Shown one piece after another: positions 45,945-58,000 of a stretch of DNA of 64,000 bases. The translations under genes were made by a program, and so were the position numbers. The stretch is from Patiria miniata (Eukaryota > Echinodermata > Asteroidea > Valvatida > Asterinidae). The stretch lies in assembly GCF_015706575.1 (NCBI RefSeq), contig NW_024037060.1, positions 3,166,515 through 3,230,514 on the forward strand, read 5' to 3'. The notes under the pieces were generated by a model that ran no database searches, was not told the origin of the DNA, and saw only the letters and a list, made by a program, of their open reading frames with translations. The first letter of the stretch is position 1. The number at the start of each line of letters is the position of its first letter.

Positions 45945-47620
45945 ACGCTTGCAGTCATAAGCTACAAATATTGTATGACATTGAAGACCTCTCATTCTTT
46001 TGTAATCTTCGCCTCCACACAAGACGGAACACCGAGGAACTTGGCACGGACGGCGATTCCTATTTCGTCATACATCGTTTGAAGTCATTGCGTTTGTCAT
46101 TGTCCATCTATGAGTTTCTTTGATATCTAAACCTGCACCTTTGATTCTACCTCATCCAAAAAAAAATATATGAATGGAATCAAAATGAGCAGAGGTACGT
46201 AATTAAATCCATATCCAGTACAATATCCAGGAATTGAAAAAGCGACGCAATGTTTGCAACAAAAGAAAAATCAATGAAAAAAGTTACGCGATATGTTCGT
46301 CCATTACAGCTTAGTATCATATTCGCGGTGGGAAACTCGAGTCGGTTCCATGACATCTTCTAGGAGCGGGTCTTTTTTCCGCTCTGTAGTCTCCAGGGAA
46401 AATTGCATCAACTTGGAATTCGTAAACCGTTTGCCTACCGCGCGCGAGACCTGCATAATCGTGCGGGCTGGAGGGAGAACATCAAGGCGGGCAACACCAC
46501 CTATGTACTTGCAATCAAACCGACGGGAGCAATTTCGCACGATAACGCATGAATTGCGCTCCGTCACACACGTGCATTACATTTGAAGTTTATTCTAAAG
46601 TGATGAGTAGGCCTAAAGCAAGCACTCTTTTTAGTTCAAATTCTGGATACATCCTCCTTCAACGATAGATCTAAGTATGAGTTTATGGCGGCATCCCACT
46701 TTATCTTTTGAATTTATTCGCAAATGAAGTGAACACCTATTCGTAATAACTCCAACAAATAAGCATATATAGTTAAGCTTTAACAAAAAAGCTCAGCAAA
46801 TTATTATAACCAAATCCCAGTTTATCCGACACACATATTAAAACAATTAACGAATTGATGCAACCCCAATGTGTTATTAATTAATGAAACTTCCCTTAGA
46901 TAATAACATTCAAGTGGGCTGACAAACTTCACGACCTTTATATTGGCCAATTGTTGCCTTGGTGCTATCAAACAAACCAGCAGGACCGTAAAAATTGGGT
47001 CCGTGAAAATTGCAATTAGGTCAAACGGATCACGCGCCAAGTCAGCTTTTCGGGCCAATTGCGCCAAACACTAATCACGGGTAGATCCGAATTGTTCTGA
47101 ATGCTGCACTATATACAGCTGTACAAAGCATTTTCAATCGCAATAAAGAACCATCACAGTTGTCCAAAGCGACGAAAAGAGAGTACACAGCAACCGAGGA
47201 TAAGGTCTTTATGTAGTCCATTTATTGTAATCATCAATGAAATTATTTTAAAACTAATCAGATATAACCCAAGATTTTGCTTCAGATATAGCTCAAGCAA
47301 TGCTCCGACAATTTTTTTTTGAATGTTACATTGCTATAAAACAAAGCGGTGTTTAATTTAACCCCTGTGGCATAGGACCATTCCCTATATCTATGAGTGA
47401 TGTCACGGTTATACTAGCGTGGTGTAACCCTAGGTGGTGAGTCCACTTGACTAGTAATTTTCAACCTCTTTGGCAAATTAATGAGAAGGGAATCTTTGGA
47501 AATAAGCAAGAATCAACCTCAAGAATTAGATTTGAATTATGTATATCTAATTAGCAAATTAAAGGAGTTGATGTCTTCTACGCCAGGAAGTTGCGGTTCA
47601 AAACGATGTGTAAGCCTGGC
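45945..47620. other. No recognised gene
   Basis: Open frames on both strands at 46293-46586 overlap each other and show no family features. No bounded repeat was seen. Confidence 0.4.
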
Positions 47621-47624
47621 ATAT

Positions 47625-48217
47625 CGTCGGTTGCACCACAAACCGACGTATCGCATTTTTTGTGTTTCGAGAAAAACCGATTTAAAGTTGGTCATTATTT
47701 TGTAGGCTCATTCCATACTCCGTGTGTAAGAATTCACGCTGTTTCGTTTTTGCTATTAAAATATAGATTGAACTTTATTGTATGCAATCCGTGTGCATCT
47801 GAGTTGCTTAGTTTTGGGAAATTCAGTTCCAGTTATTCGTCACTTCGTGAAACCGATTTTTATCATGTTTTTCCTATGTTATACAACGCGCGTAATAGTG
47901 GCCGTGTGCCAGATGCGCAGATACGTCGGTTCGTGAAACGCTAAATTCCAATTTTTCATGTCGACGCTCCTTTGTGACGTCATAGCACTATGAGAATTAG
48001 CGTGTAAAGTGGCGTATCGGGATACGCCACTTCGTGGTGCAGCATTTTTCATTTTTTAGAGATACGCCACACAGTCTAATTAGCGTTCTTAGTTAATTAG
48101 AACTCCGACCGGAATAAAACTTTCTGAGAATGAGCACTTTGATGAAATAATAACGTTAATGACAAAAACTCAATTTGGCAAAAAATCGAGATACGCCGGT
48201 TCGTGGTGCGCCCGACG
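47625..48217. mobile_element. Inverted-repeat element with subterminal repeats, 593 bp
   Basis: Left end CGTCGGTTGCACCACAAACC and right end, read inward, CGTCGGGCGCACCACGAACC, both continuing GRCGTATC. ATAT flanks both sides (47621-47624 and 48218-48221), a possible 4-bp duplication. The TACGCCGGTTCGTGGTGC motif is repeated inside in variants at about 47866, 47920, 48010-48040, 48060 and 48190, including a hairpin GTGGCGTATCGGGATACGCC. Such repeated subterminal motifs are usually transposase binding sites. No transposase frame is evident. Confidence 0.72.
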
Positions 48218-48284
48218 ATATATCACAGACTGGAATCCAATACTGGGCTAATAATATAAGGAGTTATCAGGGCAACACAATGGC

Positions 48285-48580
48285 TGATAATTATAATAAA
48301 GAGCTTGTACAATGGCTGATATCACAATGAGCTACCACAGTTAGCAATATTAATAGGCTACTGGTAATGGGCTACTTTTACTAAATGGTAATGAGCTTAT
48401 GGTGGGCTGATGGTACTGGCTTATGGGAATGAGCTCTAAGTAATGGCTGATATAGTAATGGGTTGCTACAATGGCTGATATAAGAATGAGCTACCACAAT
48501 AAGCAATATAATAAGCTATCAGTACTTATAATAAATGGTAAGGGGCTTATGCATATGGGCTCTTAGTAATGGGTGGGTAA
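48285..48580. repeat. Degenerate tandem repeat (AATGGCTGATA)
   Basis: Many variants of TAATGGGCT and AATGGCTGATA. A larger unit is repeated: AATGGCTGATATCACAATGA at about 48311 and AATGGCTGATATAAGAATGA at about 48471, each followed by GCTACCACA and AGCAATAT. The higher-order period is about 160 bp. Confidence 0.75.
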
Positions 48581-48827
48581 GCTTACAAAACTGGCCCAAC
48601 GTTCGGTGTATTACAACAGTCTACAAACGCTGTCTCATAACTCTAATAATATGAATATTTATACATGATAACTAAGATGATGATTAACCGCGAGAATGTA
48701 CTCAGTAATTCAAATGACAGAAATTCAGTACATCTCGGAACTATGAAATGTGAGTATGGACACTACAAGTCTGCGTGACGAGTCCAAACAAAGTTAGACT
48801 TGTCTGAAGTCTGATCGCTACATAAGT

Positions 48828-49063
48828 TACACTCTAACAAAATCCTGGGCAGATTTGACCCGGAAGCCTATGGGGCCTGAAACTTTTCCGGGTCAAATAC
48901 ACTTTTCGGGGTCAAAAGTACCCGGAAAATGAGTAAAAGAAGTGTCATTTTGAACCGGTAAAGTGGCATTTTTGACCCGGAAAAGTGGCTTTTTGACCCG
49001 GAAAAGTGTCATTTTGACCCGGAAAAGTTTCAGGACCCATAGGACCGTGATTTTTAGAGTGTA
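48828..49063. mobile_element. GGGTCAAA-type element, best copy, 236 bp
   Basis: Terminal inverted repeats TACACTCTAACAAAATCC and, read inward from the right, TACACTCTAAAAATCACGG. Both arms continue with CCTATGGG-CCTGAAACTTTTCC and GGGTCAAA. The centre holds a tandem run of about 18 bp units, TTTGACCCGGAAAAGTG, five or six times. Related copies lie at 33185 and 44752. The family is widespread in deuterostome genomes as I know them; the transposase superfamily is not clear from this copy. Confidence 0.75.
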
Positions 49064-49072
49064 CGTTTTTAT

Positions 49073-49088
49073 AGAGAGAGAGAGAGAT
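49073..49088. repeat. (GA)n microsatellite
   Basis: Eight GA units directly beside the right end of the GGGTCAAA-type element. Confidence 0.8.
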
Positions 49089-49650
49089 ATCTATGTTATT
49101 AATGTTCGACACTTGCTACAGATTTACATTAATTTAGTCTTAGGTCAGAGCCCTCTAAGACGTGGCAAATGTTGCACAATGTATCATTATTGCCGCTTGG
49201 TCGCTTGTAGAACTAACCGTCTACTTTTATGTTTTCGATGCATGGAGGTAAAGGACTGCAAAACGTATGGGGTGCATAGATGGCCCATTTGGAACTCTTG
49301 GTGGCAGCAGATAGACTGGTCTCCCACTGTTCTCAATTAAGCAATCCTGCGTATGCTCATATTCAATGACGAAGAGGTCGGCACCCAATTTCATTGAGTC
49401 GCTAGGTAGACCACTTAATAAGCCAAAATAGATTAAGTTCGGTCACAAGCATGGTGTTACATTTCAACTGGTAACCTGTTTAGGCATCGAAACTATTTAT
49501 AGGATGGACTGTCCCTCAGGAAGATGTTCAAATCAGCATTGGGTTTTGCCCTTCACCAATGTATTTTTAATGAAAATGGAACTATCTGCGTTAAGTGAAA
49601 TTAGCCCAAGTATAACTATGGCCGTCCCTTTCCCTCATAATAAGCCCTGA

Positions 49651-49768
49651 ACTGATGACGTCACACTTTATTAACATGTGTGCTTTCTTATGGGAGCCTG
49701 GTGGGGACGACGGTTTCGTAGCCCCGTAGAAAAGCACACATGTAAACACAGTGTGACGTCATCAGTAT
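49651..49768 (-). mobile_element. CRE-bearing MITE, copy 2 (inverted)
   Basis: ACTGATGACGTCACACTTTA on the left and AGTGTGACGTCATCAGTAT on the right. In reverse complement the interior matches copy 1 at 753-869 closely (GGGGCTACGAAACCGTCGTC, CCACCAGGCTCCCATAAG). Shared sequence also extends leftward into CATAATAAGCCCTGA (49636-49650), so the true element may be about 15 bp longer. Copies agree at roughly nine of ten positions by eye. Confidence 0.8.
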
Positions 49769-50969
49769 AGATGCTCATTGTCAAGGAAACATTTGGTAAT
49801 TTTGCAAAACTATTGGTAAGGTTTTTAATTTATTTTTTACTCATTCTGATCAATACCTTGAACATCATCAGAGTTTGATTTGGGACATGTAATGTTTCCC
49901 AATCGTCCGCACTGTATACATGTACATGTGGGTCAGTATTCATTTTCGATCTGCTGTCGCCCAAAAGTGCATGTAACTTATATATCTACTTTACACTTGT
50001 GTCTGAACGTTAACCACTCTCAATATGTCATCTAGTCTTTCTTAAATTTCATAATACGTACATGAATTTTTTTGTCGGTTGCACGTCAAACATGTTGAAA
50101 TGTAAGAAATTATTGGATATTTTGTTTGAATTGCTTATCATATTACTTTTAGCTTTTATTTTTTTCTACCAAGAGGTTTTGATCAGAAAAAGGACTATTT
50201 CCTTTGTTCTTTCTTTCAAAATCTTTACCCTTACTTGATGAAAATATGATTTTCTTGATGACTGTAAAAGGCCTACACGCAGTGTGTTTAGTAAGAGACA
50301 GCGCATGAATTGAGACAGAGGACATACAAAAATAATTTGGGGTGAGACGGACTTTTTGGAGAGGGAGGTAGCGTCCATGGGTCCCAGTCGCCCGCCATCG
50401 TACACCCACAAATGAAATTAGTTCAGTCACATTCTTCTTTTAAAATATAAAATTACACAACATGAGCCAGCGAGTGCGCGTACAATCTGAACTCTAAAAA
50501 TACGCTGGTGTCGCGTCTAAACGAGATGTGACGGCAAGACAAGCTCAAGATGACGACACCTTCTCGCGATCTTTTCTCCCTTTCTTTGAGAAATGTGTCC
50601 TTTCTGTTTTGTTGCAAACTCCGACAGTGTGACGCGGAGATCGGACAGCAAATAGGCGTGATTGTAGGCACGTACGCCTGCGCAATTACTGCAACCGGCG
50701 GTCTATCCGGCCGCACGTTGGACTGACTGTGTCCGTTATTAGTACAAAGCAGTGGTGGTTGCAGGATACGCCAGTACTTGGGAGTGAACCGACAAGTGTA
50801 GAAAGGCAAAAAAGTTCCGCGTCCGCGTCGCATCACTACAAAATAATATGCCGTGTGGTGGGAGGGATGTATAGCCCAGCTGTGCGGTCTTAAGTGTCGA
50901 CTCTAATGCCATTACGTCGTATTAGCTGGCAGATGAAATTAGCGAGCAAACATTTAGGCGTCAAAGCAG

Positions 50970-51090
50970 CTGTACTGAGGGAGTTCCTATAACAGTTGGC
51001 GGCGTTCGTTCATCCTCATCACTGACTTCAAGTTACCGTTTTGAATTTTGCTGTTCTTCAAACAGTCGTGGATCTGATTGTCTCAGTACT
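50970..51090 (+). other. Possible 5' UTR exon of the cysteine-rich precursor gene
   Basis: Unique sequence ending in a consensus donor (CAGTACT then GTAAGTGTG, GT at 51091). No coding frame is needed because the next proposed exon (54917) starts with 16 bases of UTR before its ATG. No TATA box is evident and the start of the exon is a guess. Evidence is only position and donor quality. Confidence 0.25.
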
Positions 51091-51094
51091 GTAA

Positions 51095-53390
51095 GTGTGA
51101 CACCTTTTCCTATCGCAGTTGTATTTTATCGTTTTGTATTTTTTGTATACGCACTTGTTCGACAAAACACGAGAACCTCACTGGCAGTGTTGTTCACGTT
51201 TTCATTCAAAGGAAAATAAAATATTAAAATAAAAATACATCATTTCAGTGAAAACACGATTTTTCAGTAATTGGTTGTTGCTCTGTATGGGGAATTGCGG
51301 CATTTAAGGTGGAGGGGTTCAATCATAACTGTCCAAAAATGTTCTGCTGGCTCGTAGTTATATATGCCACTCTTCCTTCCTTCCTCCAATTTTGTTGTTT
51401 TCGATTCAGTGACCGTAAAGTTAGGTTTTAAATATTAACATAGCGTGAAAAAATGCTGATGTAATATTCTGTTCACAATTGCTTCCTTTTTTTTACGCTT
51501 CCGTGTGAGAAATCGTAGTGCGTAACTCGTATTTTATTTCAATATCATTTTGGAAAAGAAGAATGATTGGAAACGAAAAATGATTAAGACACCTTATATT
51601 ATAGTGGCAACAAGTTATTTACCTGATCTGAATTTCGCTTTAAAAGGGCTGCATAGCCCAGTTAAAAAAGGGACTTATCTTGGTCAGATTATAGCGAAAT
51701 ACCTTGCTTTGTAAAACAGTGACATTTGCTGAGGAGAGTCTTCAGTGATCAAATTGAACAAAATTGCATTGGGGAGTCAGGGATTACGGGGCGGTCGGCG
51801 ATGGTTCGGCCGGCGATAACTCCTCGCCCGCTGACCAATAATTGCTTATTCATTCGTCGTAAGTTGGAGAAAACATCATCGTTGGATCTTATATTAATAA
51901 CTTTGGTCAGGCAGTGTTTTTATTGCAATGTGCAGGAGACAAAACAAGATATCCAGTCGTCTTATTATTCGAAGAAGCATTTTTATGAGAAACAAAATTC
52001 ACTCTGATCATTTCACGTGGCCAACACGTGAACTGAATGTTCAATGACGTCGACTTTATTCAAACTTCAGAATGCACGTTATGCATTATTTGATTGCCTC
52101 CCTTATCGTTCTGCGGCGTTGATTGAATTAACATTCGTGTTTACTACGCGAATGTAACGGAAAGATATGAGATGATAATCATGATCAGATGCCATGACGC
52201 GGTTTTTAATTATAACGGTAATGATGAAACAGATCACAGGATTGCATGACAGTTCACATTTCATAATACTTTAGTTCATATCACTGATAATGAGCCACTG
52301 GTTACGCAAATTAATCAGAGTTAAGATCACACGGCTCAATTTCAGGCATTTATACTTATGCAACCTGTGATGCTTGGAGTGATTTTACCGACCCCTATGA
52401 CTTAGTGTGACACAGTTGGCAAAACGCCACACGCTCTGTCCACCTGTGGCATTTATCATGAAACTTCGGCCACAAGCGGCTAAACCGTCCGACACTTTGC
52501 TCCAAATCAGCCCTACATATTGTATAGTGTATGCAGGGGTTTGGAAGCCTGGAGCTTAGTTTAACTCGTCCCCTCCTCTGCTCCACCCCAGGGTATAGTT
52601 CCACGATACCCTTGTGATTGGACGCTTAAGTGTCTCGGCTCCGGGTGAAATGTATCAAAGATGTCGTTGGTAATCAGCCACGTATTACGTTTGAGCGATA
52701 CACACGAATGTTTTTACGGGGTTTGATTACATATTGCGATACAGCAGAATGGGTTTCATGGTGAAGTAATTACGGAGAAAGCAACAAAGACGCAATAAGG
52801 CACCAAAATGCAAGAACATTCTCATTCAAATCAAATTTATATTAGCCATACGTTCCGCCCGACACTAAAGATGATGAAATTAGCATTGAGTCCATGCAGT
52901 CGATTTCTTGGGATGTGATCCTAGCCAAGTGGTTTCCCAAGAGGAAGAGCCTCTGAATTTCCAATCTCTGTCCACATTTTGCCGTTAAAGAAAATACATT
53001 CATTCCAACAAAATCATTTTGAATTGTGAGCTCTGGACGAAATATATATCAAGGTTGTCATTTCAACTGTCTCCCCTGCTCCCCCGTCCCGAGGATAATC
53101 CCATGATACTCTCGTGATAAACGCAAATGTTTCTATGGTTCGATTACATTATTGTGTGCGATTCGGCAGACGAGATGCTGAGGTAATTACGATTGAGGCA
53201 ACAAAGGCCAAAAAATTTCTGCTGATTCAAAAAAAAAACCATTTCTTTTGGCGATACATTCCACCCAATCTCACAGATGAAGAAATTGGTCCAGAAATAA
53301 TGTGATTTCTTCGGTTTTACAATGCGCTGTCCCAGTACTGTTTGCATTATTTTCCCAGTGTTTTCCCAAGAGACGTTACATTTCCAATCT
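51095..53390. other. No recognised gene; presumed intron
   Basis: AT-rich DNA, possibly intron 1 of the plus-strand gene. Between about 52600 and 53300 a rough duplication is visible: CACGAATGTTT, TTGATTACATATTGCGATACAGCAGA and GGTGAAGTAATTACGG near 52700-52780 match CGCAAATGTTT, TCGATTACATTATTGTG and CTGAGGTAATTACGATT near 53120-53200. Confidence 0.4.
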
Positions 53391-53395
53391 CTCAA

Positions 53396-53560
53396 CAGCG
53401 GCGTAGCCAGGGTTCTCATCCGGCCAGTGGAGGGGCGCCCAATTTCATCCGTGCTGAAAAGTAGACATGTTTGTTTTTACCAGACACCCGGCCTCCGTAC
53501 AATAAAAAAAGTGGTGCGGGTGGGGGGGGGGGGGGGGGGGGGACTGGACACCTTCTTTCC
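53396..53560 (+). mobile_element. hAT-like 5' end remnant with G run, copy 2
   Basis: CAGCGGCGTAGCCAGGGTTCTC start, run of about 22 G at 53521-53542, then GACTGGACACCTTCTTTCC, matching 14628-14760. A C run at about 53810-53828 and a G run at 54331-54346 lie further on without readable ends. Confidence 0.5.
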
Positions 53561-54563
53561 ATGGTGGTGCTGTTCAAAACCGACATCATGGTCAATGTCA
53601 GACAATAGGTGGCGCTTATCGCTTTGCACGGAACTTTCAAATAAACAGCCAATCGCGAAAAACACGGTTTAAAATGAACAATACATAACAAACGTGAAAA
53701 CAAGGCACTTTATGTTAAACCGGCTTATCATGGTAACTTTTAGGATTGGGCTTTTTCTCAAGCTGCCAAATTTCCAGTGGGCCGACACTTTTTTTAGGGG
53801 GAGTTCGGCCCCCCCCCCCCCCCCCCCCAGCTGTCTCTCAACATTTTGCCATTACAAATACATTCCTGTCAACAAAGTAACTGTGTATTATAGTTGCCTA
53901 CAATAAGCATGTTCAGGGTTTGTCGAATTGATGTAACAAGAAATTTCCCCACCTACATAATTATGGGTCTCCTGACCTACATAATTATGGGTTTATTGTT
54001 TTCGTCTAAACGTCCGGCCACTCAATTTATGACGGGGACGTAATGACAACGATTGTCAAAATTGAGCGCCGCGGCCACAACTTATCCCCCACATCATTAG
54101 GCGGCGTGGATCCCGTGCAATAAACCACAACCACTCGAGTCACACTGCCGTACAAATAAAACCCCCAAAAGGGGGCATTTTAATAACCCGGTTTATTCCC
54201 ATATTATTTCATGAATGGTACCACTTGTGTTCCGTTTCGGCCCTACTGAAATTTCACGAGAAGGTTTCATTTGTAGGCCTTCTTTTAAGGAGTCTTGGTT
54301 CAATAGACGTAAAACCCTTATAACACAAGGAGGGGGGGGGGGGGGAAAGTAAGTTAAGGTCCAAGCCCAAAAGAGGCAATCCACTTTTGATTTGAGCTTG
54401 GCAAGTGTCGAAAAAAGAGTTCAAATTTGCAGCAATAAGAGATTTGCTTTTGCTATTTTTGTCACGAACTCAAGTTATTTTGAATACCTTTTCTTTAACT
54501 GGTGTGGTCGTTCACAGCGTCAGAACAAATATATCGCACGCCTTATTTATTATTGCAAGACGC

Positions 54564-54916
54564 TGGTTGAATCAATGAGATGATGTTTCTTTTAGTGGAT
54601 GGTGTTTGACAAAATTTTGACGTTTTCGATTAATTCCCTCTTTTTCTCAGTCTGGTGCGGACGTAGAAAGAGTCAAAGCGGATATTACATGTACTGGTAT
54701 TCAAGGCAAGGTGTCAATGCCTCCGTGATTAGGTTGAATCAATGACACGATGTTTCTGATATCAAAAAAATTGTCAGAGCAATTGTCAGAGCGAAATATT
54801 CAGGCAAGGTGTCAATGTATCACGTGATGGGGTTGAATCAATGACAACATGATGTTTCTGTAGTGATGATTATTGTGTTTGACAAAATGTTGGCATTTTC
54901 GATTTTCTTTCCACAG
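54564..54916 (+). repeat. Partial tandem duplication covering a 3' splice region
   Basis: TGGTTGAATCAATGAGATGATGTTTCT with GTGTTTGACAAAATTTTGACG, TTTTCGATT and a T-rich tract ending TTTTTCTCAG (54564-54650) is repeated at about 54830-54916 as GGTTGAATCAATGACAACATGATG, GTGTTTGACAAAATGTTGGC, TTTTCGATT and TTTCCACAG. A middle copy of the left part lies at 54699-54761, with AAGGTGTCAATG repeated 100 bp later. Both ends of the pair are good acceptor sites. Confidence 0.7.
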
Positions 54917-55019
54917 TGTTTCGGGCGTGACCATGAACACTTGTGTGCTAAAAAGCTGGTGGATCTTACTGTGTGTTCTGGCAGCCACTGCAATGGCGTC
55001 ACCCTATGGACGATTCATG
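54917..55019 (+). CDS. Secreted peptide precursor, signal-peptide exon
   Basis: A clean exon: acceptor TTTTCTTTCCACAG (AG at 54915-54916), 16 bases of UTR, ATG at 54933, then 29 codons to a consensus donor (TTCATG then GTAAGTAT, GT at 55020-55021), phase 0. The product opens MNTCVLKSWW followed by a hydrophobic core ILLCVLAATA and a likely cleavage after AMA, leaving SPYGRFM. This is a typical signal peptide of a short secreted protein or neuropeptide precursor. It enters the nucleus-encoded secretory route; the mature product depends on later exons, for which 59706-59751 and 61228-61334 are proposed. The family is not recognised. Alternative transcripts could use the duplicated acceptor at 54650. 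The open frame, start codon and both splice sites together make chance unlikely. Confidence 0.72.
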
Positions 55020-58000
55020 GTAAGTATTTAAAGAAGCAAGGGGTCTTGTAAGAGTTAATGCCATTCGAGAATCGATGGATTTTATTGTAAATCCAATTGG
55101 TTCAGTGTATGTCAAAACGTACAAATTGGACATATTTTTTTTAATGTAAAACAAAAAGGACGGTTATTTTCTTTTTGAAAGATTCAAACACTGGAATAAA
55201 GGTGGCATAAATAGGTCGGTATGTTACCCAAATTTGGTAAACAATGGCCAACTGCCTACGATTCTTCCCAAAACTTGGTCATAACCCGAAATGAGGTTAT
55301 TTCATGATACTAATATTGGGTAAATAACATTGCAAAACGGTGCTTTACCCAACTTATTTTATTCTGTAGAAAGTATTCAAGGTAATAGTTCCACAACAGC
55401 TTAACCCATTCGAGAATCTGTCTCTTTTCGACGCTTTCGCTGGACGCTTTATGGAAGTTGTACCCCAGGAAGTTATGCCCTTGAGGTGTACAAATTACAC
55501 ATATCAAACAACAAGCATTACCATAAAGATACAATGATAGCTTTATATCTCAAGTTTTGGGATAGAAATAAGATTTGAAAAATGGGATCTTTTGACAAAG
55601 ATTTTTTTCTATTTCTGTGGGTTTTTAACAAAGATATTGAGCTGCAAATTGGTCTCAGACGCGAGACACTTTCTATTAATGTTTCAAGATGCAGATACAA
55701 ATGCGATTTGTGTTCCTCTTTTATATATTTACACCAACTCGTGCCAATTGAATCTAGCGTTTAGTTTGACTGAAATATACCCGAACAAGACTTGGAAAGG
55801 CACACCATGTATTCAGGGGCGAGCTCACATTTTAATTTTGGGTTCAAGCACCGGGGTACAGTCACCATACCTGACGAGATATAAACAGTTGACACTTGCT
55901 GCTGGGGGAAATTCAAATGCTGTCAGTATACTATACAGGCATGAAGTCATGATATTGTTTGTATATCATTCACGTGATTAAATGGTACCACCTGATTCGG
56001 CATATTGAACACGTGCTCATCCGAGGTGAGGATCCTTCGCATTGCAGCCATCTTGCTTTCCCAGTTGCCTGCTTTTGTTCCAGGGGGCCAGGGATGTACA
56101 CGAGCAGACATCTTGTGCATTCATTGTTACCAAATCAAATGGCATTAAGCATCTTTAAGATGGCTGCTGAACGCACACGGTCTACCCATGTTCTAAGCCC
56201 TCGGACGGCGCTACCTTTGATGCGGGTCAGTGCTGAAAGTCGTCGAGGGGGAACGGTTTCCATTTCGCCCGACAATTCGATTGAGTCGTGTTCGTGATTG
56301 AATTTGGCAGGCCGGCTTGGAATTATGGTATATCCAATCTGAGATGGGGGAAAACCGTGTCAATTGGATGTGAACTAGAACCGGAATATGATAAGAAGGC
56401 CGATGTCTATACTCGTGCTATACGTAAAACCGAACAAGATAATTCCAAAAATTATTATGGTCGGCTTCGTAGGCCGTTATACAGAATAATTGTTCACGCG
56501 TGTCTCATCCCTGAGCAGTGTCATTGTGTTGTTTCAAAGCTCAGTGCAAATTAAGTAGGAACTTCGTTGACTTGGCCCATAGTTTACCCTCCATTACCAG
56601 TTTATCCTCGCATAACTCGCCTTCTACCACGCTGGAACCTCCGTGTAGGTATATACAAACCTGACAGTCTCAAGTTTTTGTCTGTAGCTCCGACCAACTC
56701 TTCGACACGCGCCAACATTTAGAACTAGAGCTTGGGGTGTCCGGGCTCGAGTCCTACTTCAAATAAAAACGCGGGTTTTGTCCCCGTGATAGGGTAATTA
56801 TTGTTATTTTTGTGAATTTAAAAAAAAGTCCAACTTCACGTAGAGGGAAAAATACATCAAACGACAACATTCACACTTACGAATCCGTGGGGTTTACGGC
56901 ACAGAGGAATATCAAACACTGCTGGAAATCTCCCCGCTATTTTCACTGGAACACTAAAGTAAATGTTTTGGGACAGGTGGATTGAGGCCCCATTTTTGTA
57001 ATTTCCCGATAGAATTGCAAGGGCAAATGGAATGCCTTCCTCAATGGAGTCCTTGAAACTCTCTCCCCCTCTCTCTTTCTCTCTCTCTCTCTGCCTTGCG
57101 GCAATTTTTTTTTCTGTCAATTGAAAGTGCAGTAAGAGATCGAGCGATGTTTTTGCTACATCGAGAATTGATGCACTCGAAACGGAAATCTCGTAGTACT
57201 GTTAATGTCATGTGTACATAATCAATTCCAAAAACACACCATGCGGCCGAAACTGATTGAACCGTTAAAAAAATCCGTTCCATTTAAGTTAATACCACAC
57301 AGGTATGTTATTTAAGTTACCACCCACAACAGCGTGAGGAAAAATTTTGGCACTGACTTTTTTGGACTCAATACTGGTCCGTGCATTCTCTGTTTCTGGA
57401 CCCTTAAATTACGTCATATCAGACAAAAGTTTTGAAAAGCACTAATTGGCTTGGACAGTAAAGACTTCCTCACTGCTTCTGAAACCAGAGATTAAAGCCG
57501 AAGCCCAGAGACGAAGCAAGATTTCGGGAAAAGGAAACTGGTGCATTGAACTTGAACCCTTCACCGGAGAATGACGTAAAAACACTTACTATATTTGGAA
57601 AAAAAATGAAAGAGTAAAGAGCGCGAATGATATATGTTGCTTCTTTTTTTTTGGGGGGGGGATGTCGTACGCAAGCAATGTTCATCCAAGGTTCGGTATA
57701 CTTCGCTCGAGCTCCTGCGAGGAGCAGTAAAAAAGATACATTCCAAAATTGAAGGCAAGATGTGGAATGAATTGTGTTGGGATGAACTGAAGCGAACTTC
57801 TCCCTACTCGTTCCCTGAGAGGAAAAACCGGTGGGCTGGTATGTTTTACGCGCCGACGATACATCCCAGCGCAGCTATGTGGCCAACCCTTTTTCTCAGC
57901 CGAGCGCGCGGGCGGTAATGGAGTTCTTGATGCCGATTGAATTAGTGTGGGGTTGCGCCGTTGCGGTAATCGGGCAAACTCAAACATTTATGCCTTTTGA

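Noticed and set aside
50453-50836. 127-codon minus-strand frame
   Set aside because: No recognisable domain, no conserved motif, no splice support; its start and stop are compatible with chance in G+C-richer DNA.
35060-55370. Weak similarity between about 35060-35220 and 55215-55370 (CCAACTGCC, AAAACTTGGTCA)
   Set aside because: Too short and too diverged by eye to call a repeat family; a local alignment would be needed.
56710-56760. GGGCTCGAGTCCTAC, B-box-like
   Set aside because: Isolated word without A box or SINE body from either family.
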